Shown here: piece after piece, positions 1 through 8,882 of the stretch
Layout of the letters: each line of letters opens with the position of its first letter
Numbering within the stretch: position 1 is the first letter of the stretch
Origin: Pimelobacter simplex
GTDB taxonomy: Bacteria > Actinomycetota > Actinomycetes > Propionibacteriales > Nocardioidaceae
NCBI RefSeq assembly: GCF_024662235.1
Contig: NZ_CP096276.1
Coordinates: forward strand, 744,001-808,000
DNA: 64,000 bases
Reading direction: 5' to 3'
Made by a program: the position numbers and the translations under genes
The notes under the pieces: model-generated
Database searches by the model: none
What the model saw: the letters and a program-made list of their open reading frames with translations, nothing else
Told to the model about the DNA's origin: nothing

Positions 1-1464
1 CAGCGTCGGGTGGTCCTGGGGCGCGCTCTGGTTGACCGCGAACGCGGCGTAGGTGCCGTCGGCGGCCAGCTCGAAGGCGGGGGAGAGGGTGTTGGTGCCC
101 GCGGTCTGGAGCCACTCCTGGGCCCAGCCGGTGAGCTCGCGGCCCGAGGCCTTCTCGAGCGCGGTCAGCAGGTCGGAGAACTCCGTGTTGCCGAACGCGT
201 GGTCGTGGAAGTACTGCTTGAGCCCGGCCAGGAACGGGTCGAGACCGACCCAGGCGACGAGCTGCTTGAGCACCGCCGCGCCCTTGGCGTAGGTGATCAT
301 GTCGAAGTTGACCTCGACCGCGTGGAGGTCGACGTTGTCGGCCGCGATCGGGTGCGTCGAGGGCAGCGAGTCGGCGCGGTAGCCGGTCTGCTTGCGGGCG
401 TTGGTGAAGCCGGTCCAGGCGTCGTCGTAGGACGTCGCCATGGCCTCGGCGTGGTAGCAGGCCCACTCGGCGAACGACTCGTTGAGCCAGAGGTCGTCCC
501 ACCACTTCATGGTGACCAGGTCGCCGAACCACATGTGCGCCATCTCGTGCAGGATCACCGAGGCGCGGAACTCGTAGAACGAGCGCGGCTGGCGCGAGCG
601 GGGGAGGTACTCGTCGCGCAGGGTCACCGCGCCGGCGTTCTCCATCGCGCCCATGTTGTACTCCGGCACGTAGAGCTGGTCGTACTTGCCGAACGGGTAG
701 GGGTAGCCGAACGCCTCCTCGAAGAAGGCGAAGCCCTGCTTGGTCAGGGTGACGATCTCGTCGCGGTCGCGCTCGAGGTACTCCTTGAGCGACTGCCGGC
801 TGTAGTGGCCGAGCGGGATCGTGCCGTGGGCGCCCTCATAGACGTCCTGGACCTCGTAGTAGTCACCGGCGACGATCGCGGTGATGTAGGTCGACATCGG
901 CTGGGTGGCCGGGAAGCTCCAGAGCGCCACGCCGTCGCGGACCGGGGCCGGCTCGGGGGTGGCCGCGTTGGAGACGACCTTCCAGTGCGCCGGGGCGGTC
1001 ACGTTGAAGGTGAACGGCGCCTTGAGGTCGGGCTGCTCGAAGGTGGTGAACACGCGGCGGGCGTCGGGGACCTCGAACTGCGAGTAGAGGTAGACATTGC
1101 CGTCGGCCGGGTCGACGAAGTGGTGCAGGCCCTCGCCGGTGTGGGAGTACGTGCAGTCGGCCTTGACCACGAGCACGTTCTCGGCCTGCAGGTCGGGCAG
1201 CGCGATCCGGCTGTCGGCGTACGCCGTGGCCGGGTCGAGCGCGGTGCCGTTGAGGGTGATCTCGTGGATCGTCGCGTCGACCAGGTCGGCGAAGGTGGCC
1301 GATCCGGGCTGGCGCGCGGTGAACGTCAGCGTGGTGGTGGACCCGAAGGTCTCCACGCCGTCCTCCGTCGCACGGGACAGGTCGAGATCGATGACATAGG
1401 ACGTCACGTCGACGAGCGCAGCGCGGGTAGCCGCCTCGTCGCGGGTGAGGTTGGTGCCGGGCAT
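1..1464 (-). CDS. pepN: Aminopeptidase N, M1 family (C-terminus beyond the window)
   Basis: Zinc metallopeptidase that removes N-terminal residues from peptides in the cytoplasm. About 488 residues are visible and the gene runs off the left edge, so the C-terminal helical domain is missing. The exopeptidase motif GAMEN lies near residue 271. The zinc site HEMAHMWFGD is near 304, followed by the downstream Glu in WLNESFAEWA. I chose the ATG at 1464 because AAGG lies 7 nt upstream; the in-frame ATG at 1473 has that AAGG touching it and is less likely. No signal peptide is visible. The gene is divergent from the CHAP gene, with a 162-bp intergenic region rich in palindromes. Family assignment is secure. 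Confidence 0.95.
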   Translation of the reverse strand, partial: MPGTNLTRDEAATRAALVDVTSYVIDLDLSRATEDGVETFGSTTTLTFTARQPGSATFADLVDATIHEITLNGTALDPATAYADSRIALPDLQAENVLVVKADCTYSHTGEGLHHFVDPADGNVYLYSQFEVPDARRVFTTFEQPDLKAPFTFNVTAPAHWKVVSNAATPEPAPVRDGVALWSFPATQPMSTYITAIVAGDYYEVQDVYEGAHGTIPLGHYSRQSLKEYLERDRDEIVTLTKQGFAFFEEAFGYPYPFGKYDQLYVPEYNMGAMENAGAVTLRDEYLPRSRQPRSFYEFRASVILHEMAHMWFGDLVTMKWWDDLWLNESFAEWACYHAEAMATSYDDAWTGFTNARKQTGYRADSLPSTHPIAADNVDLHAVEVNFDMITYAKGAAVLKQLVAWVGLDPFLAGLKQYFHDHAFGNTEFSDLLTALEKASGRELTGWAQEWLQTAGTNTLSPAFELAADGTYAAFAVNQSAPQDHPTL

Positions 1465-1507
1465 GACAGCCATCCTTGCACCCGCTCCGAGTTGTCAGAC
1501 AATCGGG

Positions 1508-1547
1508 GACAAAAGTGCGAACTACAACGGTGTAATTCACTTTTGTC
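1508..1547. promoter_or_regulatory. Nested palindromic operator, GAACTACA-N4-TGTAATTC
   Basis: The 20-bp core at 1519-1538, GAACTACAACGGTGTAATTC, has 8-bp arms with one mismatch. A second perfect inverted repeat surrounds it: GACAAAAGTG (1508-1517) and CACTTTTGTC (1538-1547). A third small palindrome, TTGTCAGACAA, is at 1492-1502. The core recurs twice at 39760-39823. It lies between pepN and the CHAP gene, about 90 bp before the CHAP start. The binding protein is unknown. Confidence 0.6.
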
Positions 1548-1560
1548 AACGCGACACGCC

Positions 1561-1578
1561 TGTGAATGGTGAGATTTC
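1561..1578 (+). promoter_or_regulatory. TGTGAMTGGTGWGA element, copy 1
   Basis: TGTGAATGGTGAGATTTC matches the elements at 3981 and 39850 closely. It sits 66 bp before the CHAP gene start. Its role is unknown; recurrence before secreted cell-surface protein genes suggests a shared activator site. Confidence 0.4.
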
Positions 1579-1626
1579 GGGGGTTTTTGTTGCGTTCTGG
1601 GGTGCTTGTGCCCGAAGGTGTTCGAC

Positions 1627-3276
1627 ATGCGCTTGCGGGGACCTGGGCACAGATCGGTCGCGCGCTGGGGGACCGGAGTCCTGGCCAGCGCGCTCGTGGC
1701 GACCTTCGTGGTCCTCGCCGGACCGTCCGCGGAGCACTCCGGACGGGTGGTGCCGAGCGCGGCGACGACCTACCTGTGCACGGGCTACGCGGCCTGCAAC
1801 AAGGCCGGCTACTCCGACAGCGGCTACGGCGCGGCGAACGGCAAGATGTACTGGAACATGTACTCGGGCCACAACTGCACCAACTACGTGGCCTACCGGA
1901 TGATCAAGGCCGGGGGACCGGCCACCCGCCCGTGGTCGGGCGGCGGCAACGCCAGTGAATGGGGCAAGTTCCTCTCGAGCATGACCGACCAGGTGCCCAA
2001 CGTCGGCGCGGTCGCCTGGTGGGGGCGCTACTCCAACGGCAGCGGCTCGGCCGGCCACGTCGCCTACGTCGAGCGGGTCGTCTCGGCGACCGAGATCATC
2101 ATCTCCGAGGACAGCTGGGGCGGCACCTTCCACTGGCGCTCGATCACCAAGTCGAGCGGCCGCTGGCCGACCGGCTTCATCCACATCGTCGACAAGAAGG
2201 TCGGCGCCACCGCGCGCCCCGTCGTCACCGGTACGCCGAAGGTCGGCGTCGCGCTCAAGACCACCGCGGGCACCTGGTCCGGCTCGCCGACCGGCTACGC
2301 CTACCAGTGGCTGGCCGACGGCGCCGCGATCGCCGGGGCCACCGCGGCGACCTACACGCCGACGGCGGCCGTGGTCGGCAAGAAGATCACGGCCCGGGTG
2401 ACCGCCAGCAAGAAGGGCGCCACCAGCGGGGTGCAGGACTCCGTGGCCACCGGTGCGGTCGCCGAGGGCGACTTCGCCCAGCGTGCCGCGCCGGTCGTGA
2501 CCGGCACGCTGCTGCTCGACAACGTGATCACCGCGAGCGCGGGCACCTGGGCGCCGGTGCCGAGCACCACCGTGTGGCGCTGGTTCGCCGACGGCGTGCG
2601 GGTCCCCGACAACACCACGGCCCGGCTGCCGCTGACCGCGGCCCTGGTCGGCAAGAAGATCAGCGTCAAGGTCGTCGCCAAGCAGGCCGGCTACGCCAAC
2701 ATGGTCTCGGCGGCCTACCCGGTGGGCCAGGTGCTGGCCGGCGTCATCCAGCCGACCACGCCCGCAGCCGTCACCGGCCGCCCGGCGCTGGGCCAGGTGC
2801 TCACCGTGACGCCCGGGACGCTGACCCCGACCGGCACGGCCGTGACCTACCAGTGGGTGCGCGACGGGGTGCCGATCGCCGGCGCGACCGGCGCGGCGTA
2901 CCGGCTCACCGCGGCCGACGTCGGGCGCCGGGTCACCGCCGAGATGACCGCCACCCGGGCGCAGTACCTGCCCTTCCACACGACCCTGCCGGCCTCGACC
3001 CCGGTGACCTCGCCGGCGATCTTCCGGCTCAAGACCCGCTCCGAGCGCGGCCGCGCGATCGTCCGGGTCCGGGTGCTCGCGACGGGCGTCAGCCCGGTCC
3101 CGGGCCAGGCGCTCATCAAGATCGGGCGCTGGTCCCAGACGGTCCGGCTCGACGCCAACGGCGTGGCCCGGGTGGTCGCCAAGCTGCCCAAGGGCACCAA
3201 GGCGGTCCGGGTGCGCTACCTCGGCTCGACGGTGGTTCCCGCGGCGCGGGTGACCGGGTCGGTCCAGGTCCGCTGA
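1627..3276 (+). CDS. Secreted CHAP-domain protein with Ig-like repeats
   Basis: Probable peptidoglycan amidase or endopeptidase acting outside the cell; 549 aa. An N-terminal signal sequence (RWGTGVLASALVATFVVLAG) is followed by a CHAP domain at about residues 45-195, with the catalytic Cys in GHNCTNYVA and the His in SAGHVAYVE. Then come three repeated bacterial Ig-like modules of about 90 residues, each with a YQW or WRWFADG core followed by a VGKKI or VGRRV turn, and a basic C-terminal domain. I chose ATG 1627 because GAAGG lies 8 nt upstream. The upstream region holds a palindromic operator and a TGTGA-type element shared with other secreted-protein genes. A strong hairpin follows. The substrate bond cleaved cannot be told from sequence. 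Confidence 0.9.
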   Translation: MRLRGPGHRSVARWGTGVLASALVATFVVLAGPSAEHSGRVVPSAATTYLCTGYAACNKAGYSDSGYGAANGKMYWNMYSGHNCTNYVAYRMIKAGGPATRPWSGGGNASEWGKFLSSMTDQVPNVGAVAWWGRYSNGSGSAGHVAYVERVVSATEIIISEDSWGGTFHWRSITKSSGRWPTGFIHIVDKKVGATARPVVTGTPKVGVALKTTAGTWSGSPTGYAYQWLADGAAIAGATAATYTPTAAVVGKKITARVTASKKGATSGVQDSVATGAVAEGDFAQRAAPVVTGTLLLDNVITASAGTWAPVPSTTVWRWFADGVRVPDNTTARLPLTAALVGKKISVKVVAKQAGYANMVSAAYPVGQVLAGVIQPTTPAAVTGRPALGQVLTVTPGTLTPTGTAVTYQWVRDGVPIAGATGAAYRLTAADVGRRVTAEMTATRAQYLPFHTTLPASTPVTSPAIFRLKTRSERGRAIVRVRVLATGVSPVPGQALIKIGRWSQTVRLDANGVARVVAKLPKGTKAVRVRYLGSTVVPAARVTGSVQVR

Positions 3277-3286
3277 GGAATGTTCA

Positions 3287-3310
3287 CCTCCGCGCGGGAA
3301 TGCGCGGAGG
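3287..3310. terminator. Hairpin after the CHAP gene
   Basis: CCTCCGCGC and GCGCGGAGG form a perfect 9-bp stem with a 6-nt loop, 10 nt after the CHAP stop codon. There is no U tract, which is usual for GC-rich actinobacterial terminators. It may also insulate the gene that starts at 3333. Confidence 0.6.
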
Positions 3311-3332
3311 GGAGCCGGAGGTTTGGTGGAGC

Positions 3333-3968
3333 ATGGCTGACACTTCCGAGCGCAACCGCGCCGACGTCTGGTTCGACCCGCTGTGCCCCTTCGCCTGGAT
3401 CACCTCGCGGTGGATCCTCGAGGTCGAGAAGGTCCGCCCGGTCGAGGTCTCCTGGCACGTGATGAGCCTGGCCTACCTCAACCAGGACAAGGACATCCCC
3501 CAGGAGTACCGCGACCTCCTCGCGCCTGCCTGGGGCCCGGTCCGGGTGCTCATCGCCGCCCAGGAGCGCTACGGCGACAAGGTGCTCCGCCCGATGTACG
3601 ACGCCTTCGGCCAGCGCATCCACCTCGACGGCCGCCGCCTCGACCACGAGCCCGACGGGGGCCTCGGCCTCATCGCCGAGGTGCTCGCCGAGGTCGGTCT
3701 CGACGCCGGCCTGATCGAGGCCGCGGGCGACGCGTCGTACGACGAGGCGGTGGCGCGCTCGCACCACGAGGGCATGGACGCGGTCGGCAACGACGTCGGC
3801 ACGCCGACGATCCACGTCAACGGCACCGCCTTCTTTGGCCCGGTGCTGACCCGGATCCCGCGGGGCGAGGACGCCGGGAAGCTCTGGGACGGCACCGTGG
3901 CCGTCGCCGCGTTCCCGTACTTCTCCGAGCTCAAGCGCGCGCGCAACGGCGACCTGGACTTCAGCTGA
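3333..3968 (+). CDS. DsbA-family mycothiol-dependent nitroreductase-like protein
   Basis: Cytoplasmic thioredoxin-fold protein of 211 aa. It resembles mycobacterial Rv2466c, as I remember it, along its whole length: WFDPLCPF at the N-terminus, AWGPVRVLIAA, then VGTPTIHVNG (cis-Pro region) and FFGPVLTRIPRGE. Rv2466c uses mycothiol and has a CPWC active site. Here the motif reads CPFA, so the resolving cysteine is absent and only one active-site thiol remains, near residue 19. It probably works by a monothiol route or as a mycothiol-linked reductase or isomerase. I chose ATG 3333; GGAGG sits 11 nt upstream and GTGGAG just before the start. It stands alone between two exported cell-wall enzyme genes, separated from the first by a hairpin. 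Confidence 0.85.
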   Translation: MADTSERNRADVWFDPLCPFAWITSRWILEVEKVRPVEVSWHVMSLAYLNQDKDIPQEYRDLLAPAWGPVRVLIAAQERYGDKVLRPMYDAFGQRIHLDGRRLDHEPDGGLGLIAEVLAEVGLDAGLIEAAGDASYDEAVARSHHEGMDAVGNDVGTPTIHVNGTAFFGPVLTRIPRGEDAGKLWDGTVAVAAFPYFSELKRARNGDLDFS

Positions 3969-3980
3969 GCCTGGTACCCC

Positions 3981-4009
3981 TGTGACTGGTGTGACGGGTG
4001 TGATTTAGT
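3981..4009 (+). promoter_or_regulatory. Triple TGTGA repeat, 9-nt period, and possible -10
   Basis: TGTGACTGG, TGTGACGGG and TGTGATTTA are consecutive 9-nt units at 3981, 3990 and 3999. The first two share the element found at 1561 and 39850. TTTAGT at 4004-4009 could be a -10 hexamer, 17 nt from TGTGAC. They lie 63-91 bp before the amidase start. Confidence 0.45.
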
Positions 4010-4071
4010 CCCGGCGATCGGCGACACGCGGAGCGAGGACTCGCGCAGCGGCCTCCGATGACGCATGCTCG

Positions 4072-5309
4072 ATGGTCATGAGCTTCTCGGACTCGTCCTT
4101 CCGCCGTCGTGACCTGGCCGGGCTGGCCGCCGCGGTGGCCGCCGTCCCGGTGGTCGCGCTCGCCTCGGGCGCCGCGCCCGCGGGTGCGGCGCCCGCACCC
4201 GCCACCACCGGTCCGCGGGTCCGGCTGCGCGCCGAGGGCACCGACAGCCCGGTCTCCGCGGTCGACGTCCCGCTGGCGATCGGCGCCGGCGGTCTGGCCC
4301 GCGCCGGGGGACCGGCGCGCACCGCCGCCCCCTCGACACCGACCGCTTCGCGCTGCTCGGCGTGACCTGGCGCGACGGACGCGGCGCGGTCCGGGTGCGG
4401 GCCCGGGTGCGCGCGGCCGGCGGCGCCTGGAGCGCCTGGCGCCGGCTGCCCGTGCTGCACGACCGGCCGGACCCGGCCACCGCCGAGGGCCGGGCCACCC
4501 CGTCGGCCACCGAGCCGGTCTGGGTCGGCCCGAGCGACGGCGTCCAGGTCGAGGTCGACGGCGCGATCGTGCAGCCGGTGCTCACCCTGATCGACCCCGG
4601 CGTCCGCAGCGCCGACAGCACGGTCACGCCCACCCGGGCACCCGCCGCCTCCGACGCGGCCGTCACCGCCCGCACCGGCGCGAAGCCCAAGAAGAAGGCC
4701 CCGAACCGGCAGCCGGCGTTCTACTCCCGCGCCCAGTGGGGCGCCGACCCGACCTGGGCGAGCGGCCGGCCGGTGCAGGTCCGCACGGTCAAGCAGGTCC
4801 ACGTCCACCACACCGCGACCGGCAACGACTACGCGGCCGCCGACGTGCCGGGCATCCTGCGCGGGATCTACCGCTACCACACCAAGTCCCTGGGCTGGTC
4901 CGACGTCGGCTACAACTTCTTCGTCGACCGCTTCGGCCGGATCTGGGCCGGGCGCCGGCGTCCCAAGCACGAGACCCAGGGCGCGCACACCCTCGGGTTC
5001 AACCACGTCTCGGTGGGCATCGCGGTGCTCGGCAACCACGAGGTGGTCGCGCCCAGCGACGCCGTGATCGCCGGCGTCACCCGGGTCGCGGCGTGGAAGC
5101 TGGCCAAGTACCACCGCAACGCCGCCGGCACCATCAAGGTGACCTCCCGCGGCAGCGACAAGTACCGCAAGGGCCGCGCGGTGGTGCTCCCGGTGATCGA
5201 CGGTCACCGCGACACCAACGACACCGACTGCCCCGGCCGCTACCTGTACGCCGAGCTGCCGCGGATCCGCGCCCGGACCGCCCGCCGGATCCGCCGCTTC
5301 AACGCGTAG
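4072..5309 (+). pseudogene. Tat-exported N-acetylmuramoyl-L-alanine amidase, frameshifted
   Basis: Cell-wall amidase of the Amidase_2/PGRP type, broken into two frames. Frame one starts at ATG 4072 (or 4078) with a twin-arginine signal ([11 protein letters not shown]) and ends at 4365. Frame two carries the rest to 5309, including zinc-ligand motifs [30 protein letters not shown] and [12 protein letters not shown]. The frames join smoothly (RTAAP then [13 protein letters not shown]) if one C is added to the five-C run at 4328-4332. So a one-base deletion or a sequencing error in that run is the simplest cause. The catalytic half has no separate signal peptide and no obvious start of its own. 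The upstream TGTGA repeats suggest regulation shared with other surface proteins. Restored length would be about 412 aa. Confidence 0.85.
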
Positions 5310-5319
5310 GGGTCGACCC

Positions 5320-5325
5320 TAGGAT
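5320..5325 (+). promoter_or_regulatory. Leaderless -10 hexamer for metG
   Basis: TAGGAT ends 7 nt before the metG ATG and no Shine-Dalgarno sequence is present, so the transcript probably starts at or next to the start codon. Confidence 0.55.
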
Positions 5326-5332
5326 TCAGGAC

Positions 5333-7129
5333 ATGACGCACGTCCTCTCCGCTGTCGCCTGGCCCTATGCCAACGGTCCCCGCCACATCGGCCACGTGGC
5401 CGGGTTCGGGGTGCCGTCCGACGTGTTCAGCAGGTACCAGCGGATGGCGGGCAACGACGTCCTCATGGTGTCGGGCTCCGACGAGCACGGCACGCCGATC
5501 CTCATCGCCGCCGACGAGGCCGGGCTGACCCCGCAGGAGCTCGCCGACCAGAACCACCGGCTCATCGTCGAGGACCTGGTCGGGCTCGGCGTCAGCTACG
5601 ACCTCTACACCCGCACCACGACGCGCAACCACCACGCCGTCGTCCAGGAGCTCTTCCTCGGCGTCTACGAGAACGGCTACTTCGTCGAGCAGACGACCTA
5701 CGGCGCGATCTCGCCGTCGACCGGGCGCACCCTGCCGGACCGCTACATCGAGGGCACCTGCCCCATCTGCGGCTACGACGGCGCCCGCGGCGACCAGTGC
5801 GACAACTGCGGCAACCAGCTCGACCCCCACGACCTGATCGACCCGCGCTCCAAGATCAACGGCGAGAAGCCGGAGTTCATCGAGACCCAGCACTTCTTCC
5901 TCGACCTGCCGGCGCTGGCCGAGGCGCTCACCGAGTGGCTCGACGGGCGCGAGGCGACCGGCCTGTGGCGGCCCAACGTCATCCGGTTCTCCAAGAACAT
6001 CCTCAAGGAGATCCGCCCCCGCGCGATGACGCGCGACATCGACTGGGGCATCGCCGTGCCGCTCGACGGCTGGCGCGAGAACCCGACCAAGAAGCTCTAC
6101 GTCTGGTTCGACGCGGTGATCGGCTACCTCTCGGCGTCCATCGAGTGGGCCCGGCGTACCGGCGACGCCGAGGCGTGGCGCGCGTGGTGGAACGACCCCG
6201 AGGCGCTGTCCTACTACTTCATGGGCAAGGACAACATCACCTTCCACTCCCAGATCTGGCCGGCCGAGCTCCTCGCCTACGCCGGCAAGGGCGACAAGGG
6301 CGGCGAGCCCCGCGAGTACGGCGTGCTCAACCTGCCGACCGAGGTCGTCTCCTCGGAGTTCCTCACGATGGAGGGCAAGAAGTTCTCCTCGTCCAAGAAG
6401 ATCGTCATCTACGTGCGCGACCTGCTCGCGCGCTACCAGCCCGACGCCTTCCGCTACTTCGTCGCCTCGGCGGGCCCCGAGAACCAGGACTCCGACTTCA
6501 CCTGGGCCGAGTTCGTGCGCCGTACCAACGACGAGCTCGTCGCCGGCTGGGGCAACCTGGTCAACCGGACGGCCACGCTGATCGCCAAGAACTTCGGCGA
6601 GCTGCCGGCCGCCGGTGAGCTGAGCGCCGCGGACAAGGCCGTGCTCGACACCGTCGAGGGTGCCTTCACCTCGGTCGGCGAGCTGATCGGCAAGCACCGC
6701 CAGAAGCAGGCGATCGGCGAGGCGATGCGAGCCGTCGCCGAGGTCAACAAGTACGTCTCGGACTCCGAGCCCTGGAAGCTCAAGGACGAGGCGCAGCGCG
6801 AGCGGCTCGGCACGATCCTGCACGTGATGGCCCAGTGCGTCGCCGACCTCAACCTGGTGCTCAGCCCGTTCCTGCCGTTCTCGGCCAACGAGGTCGACAA
6901 GGCGCTCGGCGGCTCCGGCGCGATCGCGCCGATGCCGCGGATCGAGGAGGTCAGCGACCTCGACGACACCACGCGCGGCTACCCGATCATCACCGGCGAC
7001 TACACCGGCTTCCCGGCCTGGCGCCGCCGGCCGATCGAGGTCGGCCGTGCGGTCGCCAAGCCGAGCCCGGTCTTCGTCAAGCTCGACCCGTCGGTGATCG
7101 ACGAGGAGCTCGCCCGCCTGGGCGCCTGA
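5333..7129 (+). CDS. metG: Methionyl-tRNA synthetase
   Basis: Charges tRNA-Met with methionine in the cytoplasm; 598 aa. The class I signature HIGH is at residues 18-21. A zinc knuckle with four cysteines (CPIC then CDNC) is near 143-161. The KMSKS loop reads KFSSSK near 350, a common variant in this family. The anticodon-binding helical domain follows and there is no C-terminal tRNA-binding extension, so this is the short form. ATG 5333 fits the conserved start [21 protein letters not shown] hexamer 7 nt upstream suggests leaderless transcription. Two small genes follow closely (7-nt gap, then a 4-nt overlap), forming a probable operon. Confidence 0.97.
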   Translation: MTHVLSAVAWPYANGPRHIGHVAGFGVPSDVFSRYQRMAGNDVLMVSGSDEHGTPILIAADEAGLTPQELADQNHRLIVEDLVGLGVSYDLYTRTTTRNHHAVVQELFLGVYENGYFVEQTTYGAISPSTGRTLPDRYIEGTCPICGYDGARGDQCDNCGNQLDPHDLIDPRSKINGEKPEFIETQHFFLDLPALAEALTEWLDGREATGLWRPNVIRFSKNILKEIRPRAMTRDIDWGIAVPLDGWRENPTKKLYVWFDAVIGYLSASIEWARRTGDAEAWRAWWNDPEALSYYFMGKDNITFHSQIWPAELLAYAGKGDKGGEPREYGVLNLPTEVVSSEFLTMEGKKFSSSKKIVIYVRDLLARYQPDAFRYFVASAGPENQDSDFTWAEFVRRTNDELVAGWGNLVNRTATLIAKNFGELPAAGELSAADKAVLDTVEGAFTSVGELIGKHRQKQAIGEAMRAVAEVNKYVSDSEPWKLKDEAQRERLGTILHVMAQCVADLNLVLSPFLPFSANEVDKALGGSGAIAPMPRIEEVSDLDDTTRGYPIITGDYTGFPAWRRRPIEVGRAVAKPSPVFVKLDPSVIDEELARLGA

Positions 7130-7136
7130 TCCGGTC

Positions 7137-7985
7137 GTGCTCGTGACGCCGCTGGTCGACCTCGGCACGCGCAAGTTCTGGCGCGCGCTCGGGCGGCCGA
7201 TCGACGTGGCCGGCGAGCACGCCTGGCTGCGGGCCCCGACCAGCGACTCGGCCGTGGTCCGCGACGGCTGGTTGGCGGCCGAGGCGGCCCTACACGGCGG
7301 CACGGTCGACGACGCGACGCCCGGTGCGGGCCTGCTCGCCTCGCTCGACGAGCTCGGCGGACCCGGCTTCCGCGCGCGCGACGTGGCGCCGCAGGTGCGC
7401 GACTTCTACGAGCACACCTCCGACTGGCGGGTCGAGGTGTGGAGCGGCTGGTCGCCGTGGGCCTGGCCGGGCGGTGAGCTGGTCTCGCGCGTCTTCGGCA
7501 AACGCATCGAGCAGCTCGCGCTGCCCATGCGCCCGCTCGACGTGGCCCAGGGGATGGACAGCCGGGTGTCGGTGATCCGGGATGCCGCCGGGCACCAGGT
7601 CGGCGCCGGCTGGCTGCGCACCCTGCGGGCCACGGGGGACTACGTGTTCAGCGGGTGCTACGCGACGCGGCGGCTGCCGGACGCCGTACGGGCGTCGGTG
7701 CACGTGGCCTTCCCGCTGGAGTCGGGCAACCTCCAGGTCTTCCTGCGCCCCGAGGTGCTGCCCGACGGCTCCTTCCGGCTCGTCTCGCCCTCGGGCCGGT
7801 TCGGCGACGACGGCGCTTATGTCGTGGCGGCCGACGGCGGCGCGACCTACGCTGCCCGGGTGCCGGTGCACGAGACCTTCCACCTCTACGTCGACGACCG
7901 CGATGTGCTGCGGACCGACCACGTGCTGCGGCTGTGGGGAGCGACGGCGATGAGGCTGCACTACAAGCTGGAGCGCGACCGATGA
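7137..7985 (+). CDS. Conserved protein of unknown function
   Basis: 282 aa, GTG start 7 nt after the metG stop; an alternative GTG is at 7143. No signal peptide, membrane segment or catalytic motif is evident. The middle is rich in Trp (DWRVEVWSGWSPWAWPGGE near residue 96). The C-terminal half looks like a beta-rich fold (GRFGDDGAYVVAADGG, then ETFHLYVDDRDVLRTDHVLRLWG). The last four bases overlap the acetyltransferase gene as ATGA, so the two are probably translated together. I do not recognise the family; a cytoplasmic beta-barrel protein would fit. Confidence 0.75.
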   Translation: MLVTPLVDLGTRKFWRALGRPIDVAGEHAWLRAPTSDSAVVRDGWLAAEAALHGGTVDDATPGAGLLASLDELGGPGFRARDVAPQVRDFYEHTSDWRVEVWSGWSPWAWPGGELVSRVFGKRIEQLALPMRPLDVAQGMDSRVSVIRDAAGHQVGAGWLRTLRATGDYVFSGCYATRRLPDAVRASVHVAFPLESGNLQVFLRPEVLPDGSFRLVSPSGRFGDDGAYVVAADGGATYAARVPVHETFHLYVDDRDVLRTDHVLRLWGATAMRLHYKLERDR

Positions 7986-8875
7986 CCGAGTCCCACGACG
8001 TCTGGTTCACCGACGACCCCGCCGCCTTCCTCGCGGTCGCCGGCGATCGGCTGGCCGAGGACCCGGTGACCGCGACGGTGGTCACCTCCACCGCCGACCG
8101 CTTCGCCGCGCACGGGCCGCCGGCCGGCGTACCGCACGCGTGGTTCGCGGTCGTGCGCGACGGTGCGGGGGAGATCGCCGGGCTGGCGATGCGGACCGCA
8201 CCGTTCGCGCCCTACCCGGTCTACCTGCTGGCGATGCCCGACGACGCGGTCCGCGCGCTCGCCGCCGCGGTGCTCGCGCGCGGCGAGGAGGTCGGCGGGG
8301 TGACCGGGCTGCGGCCGGCCGCCGACGTGTTCGCGGCGGCGGTCGCCGAGGCGACCGGAGGCGCTGTCGAGGTGCACGTGCACTTCCGGCTGTTCGAGCT
8401 CGGCACGCTCGTCGAGCCGCGCGCCGTCGCCGGCCGCCTGCGCCCGGTGCGCGCCGACGAGGCCGAGCTCGCGCTGGCCTGGATCCACCGGTTCTTCGCC
8501 GACGCCGACGAGCAGGCCGGCCGCCCGGCCGGGCACCTCGAGGAGGCGAGTGCCTTCGGGATGGCCGACGTGGAGCGCAAGCTCGCTGAGGGCGTGCTGT
8601 GGTTCTGGGTCGACGAGGAGGACCGCCCGGTGCACCTGACCGGCGCCAACCCGGCGTCGTACGGCGTCGCGCGGGTCGGTCCCGTCTACACGCCCGCCGA
8701 GCTGCGCGGTCGCGGCTGGGCCGGCGCCGCGGTGGCCGAGGTGTCCCGCCTGCTGCGCTCGGGCGGGGACCGGGTCACGCTGTTCACCGACCAGGCCAAC
8801 CCGACCTCCAACGCGCTCTACCTGGCGCTGGGCTACGAGCCGGTGGCCGACACCGTCCAGCTCGTCGTCCGCTGA
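7982..8875 (+). CDS. GNAT-family N-acetyltransferase
   Basis: 297 aa, start overlapping the upstream stop by 4 nt. The C-terminal half is a GNAT domain: VGPVYTPAELRGRGWAGA gives the acetyl-CoA loop (R/Q-x-x-G-x-G/A form) near residues 230-247, and FTDQANPTSNALYLALGY matches the end of GNAT folds. The N-terminal half looks like a degenerate second GNAT-like domain. It likely acetylates a small amine or protein N-terminus in the cytoplasm; the acceptor is unknown. It is convergent with the NB-ARC gene, with only 7 nt between stops. Confidence 0.85.
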   Translation: MTESHDVWFTDDPAAFLAVAGDRLAEDPVTATVVTSTADRFAAHGPPAGVPHAWFAVVRDGAGEIAGLAMRTAPFAPYPVYLLAMPDDAVRALAAAVLARGEEVGGVTGLRPAADVFAAAVAEATGGAVEVHVHFRLFELGTLVEPRAVAGRLRPVRADEAELALAWIHRFFADADEQAGRPAGHLEEASAFGMADVERKLAEGVLWFWVDEEDRPVHLTGANPASYGVARVGPVYTPAELRGRGWAGAAVAEVSRLLRSGGDRVTLFTDQANPTSNALYLALGYEPVADTVQLVVR

Positions 8876-8882
8876 GCGGGGC

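Noticed and set aside
1519..1538. LexA (SOS) box, because of GAAC ... TTC ends
   Set aside because: Actinobacterial LexA sites have GAAC and GTTC only 4 nt apart; here the spacing is 12 nt.
10..1572. Open reading frame of 520 codons on the plus strand opposite pepN
   Set aside because: It is a GC-bias shadow: low-complexity Gly/Val/Arg composition, while the minus strand encodes clear M1 peptidase motifs.
6370..6400. Missing KMSKS motif in metG
   Set aside because: KFSSSK is a normal variant in this form of MetRS, so there is no sign of inactivation.
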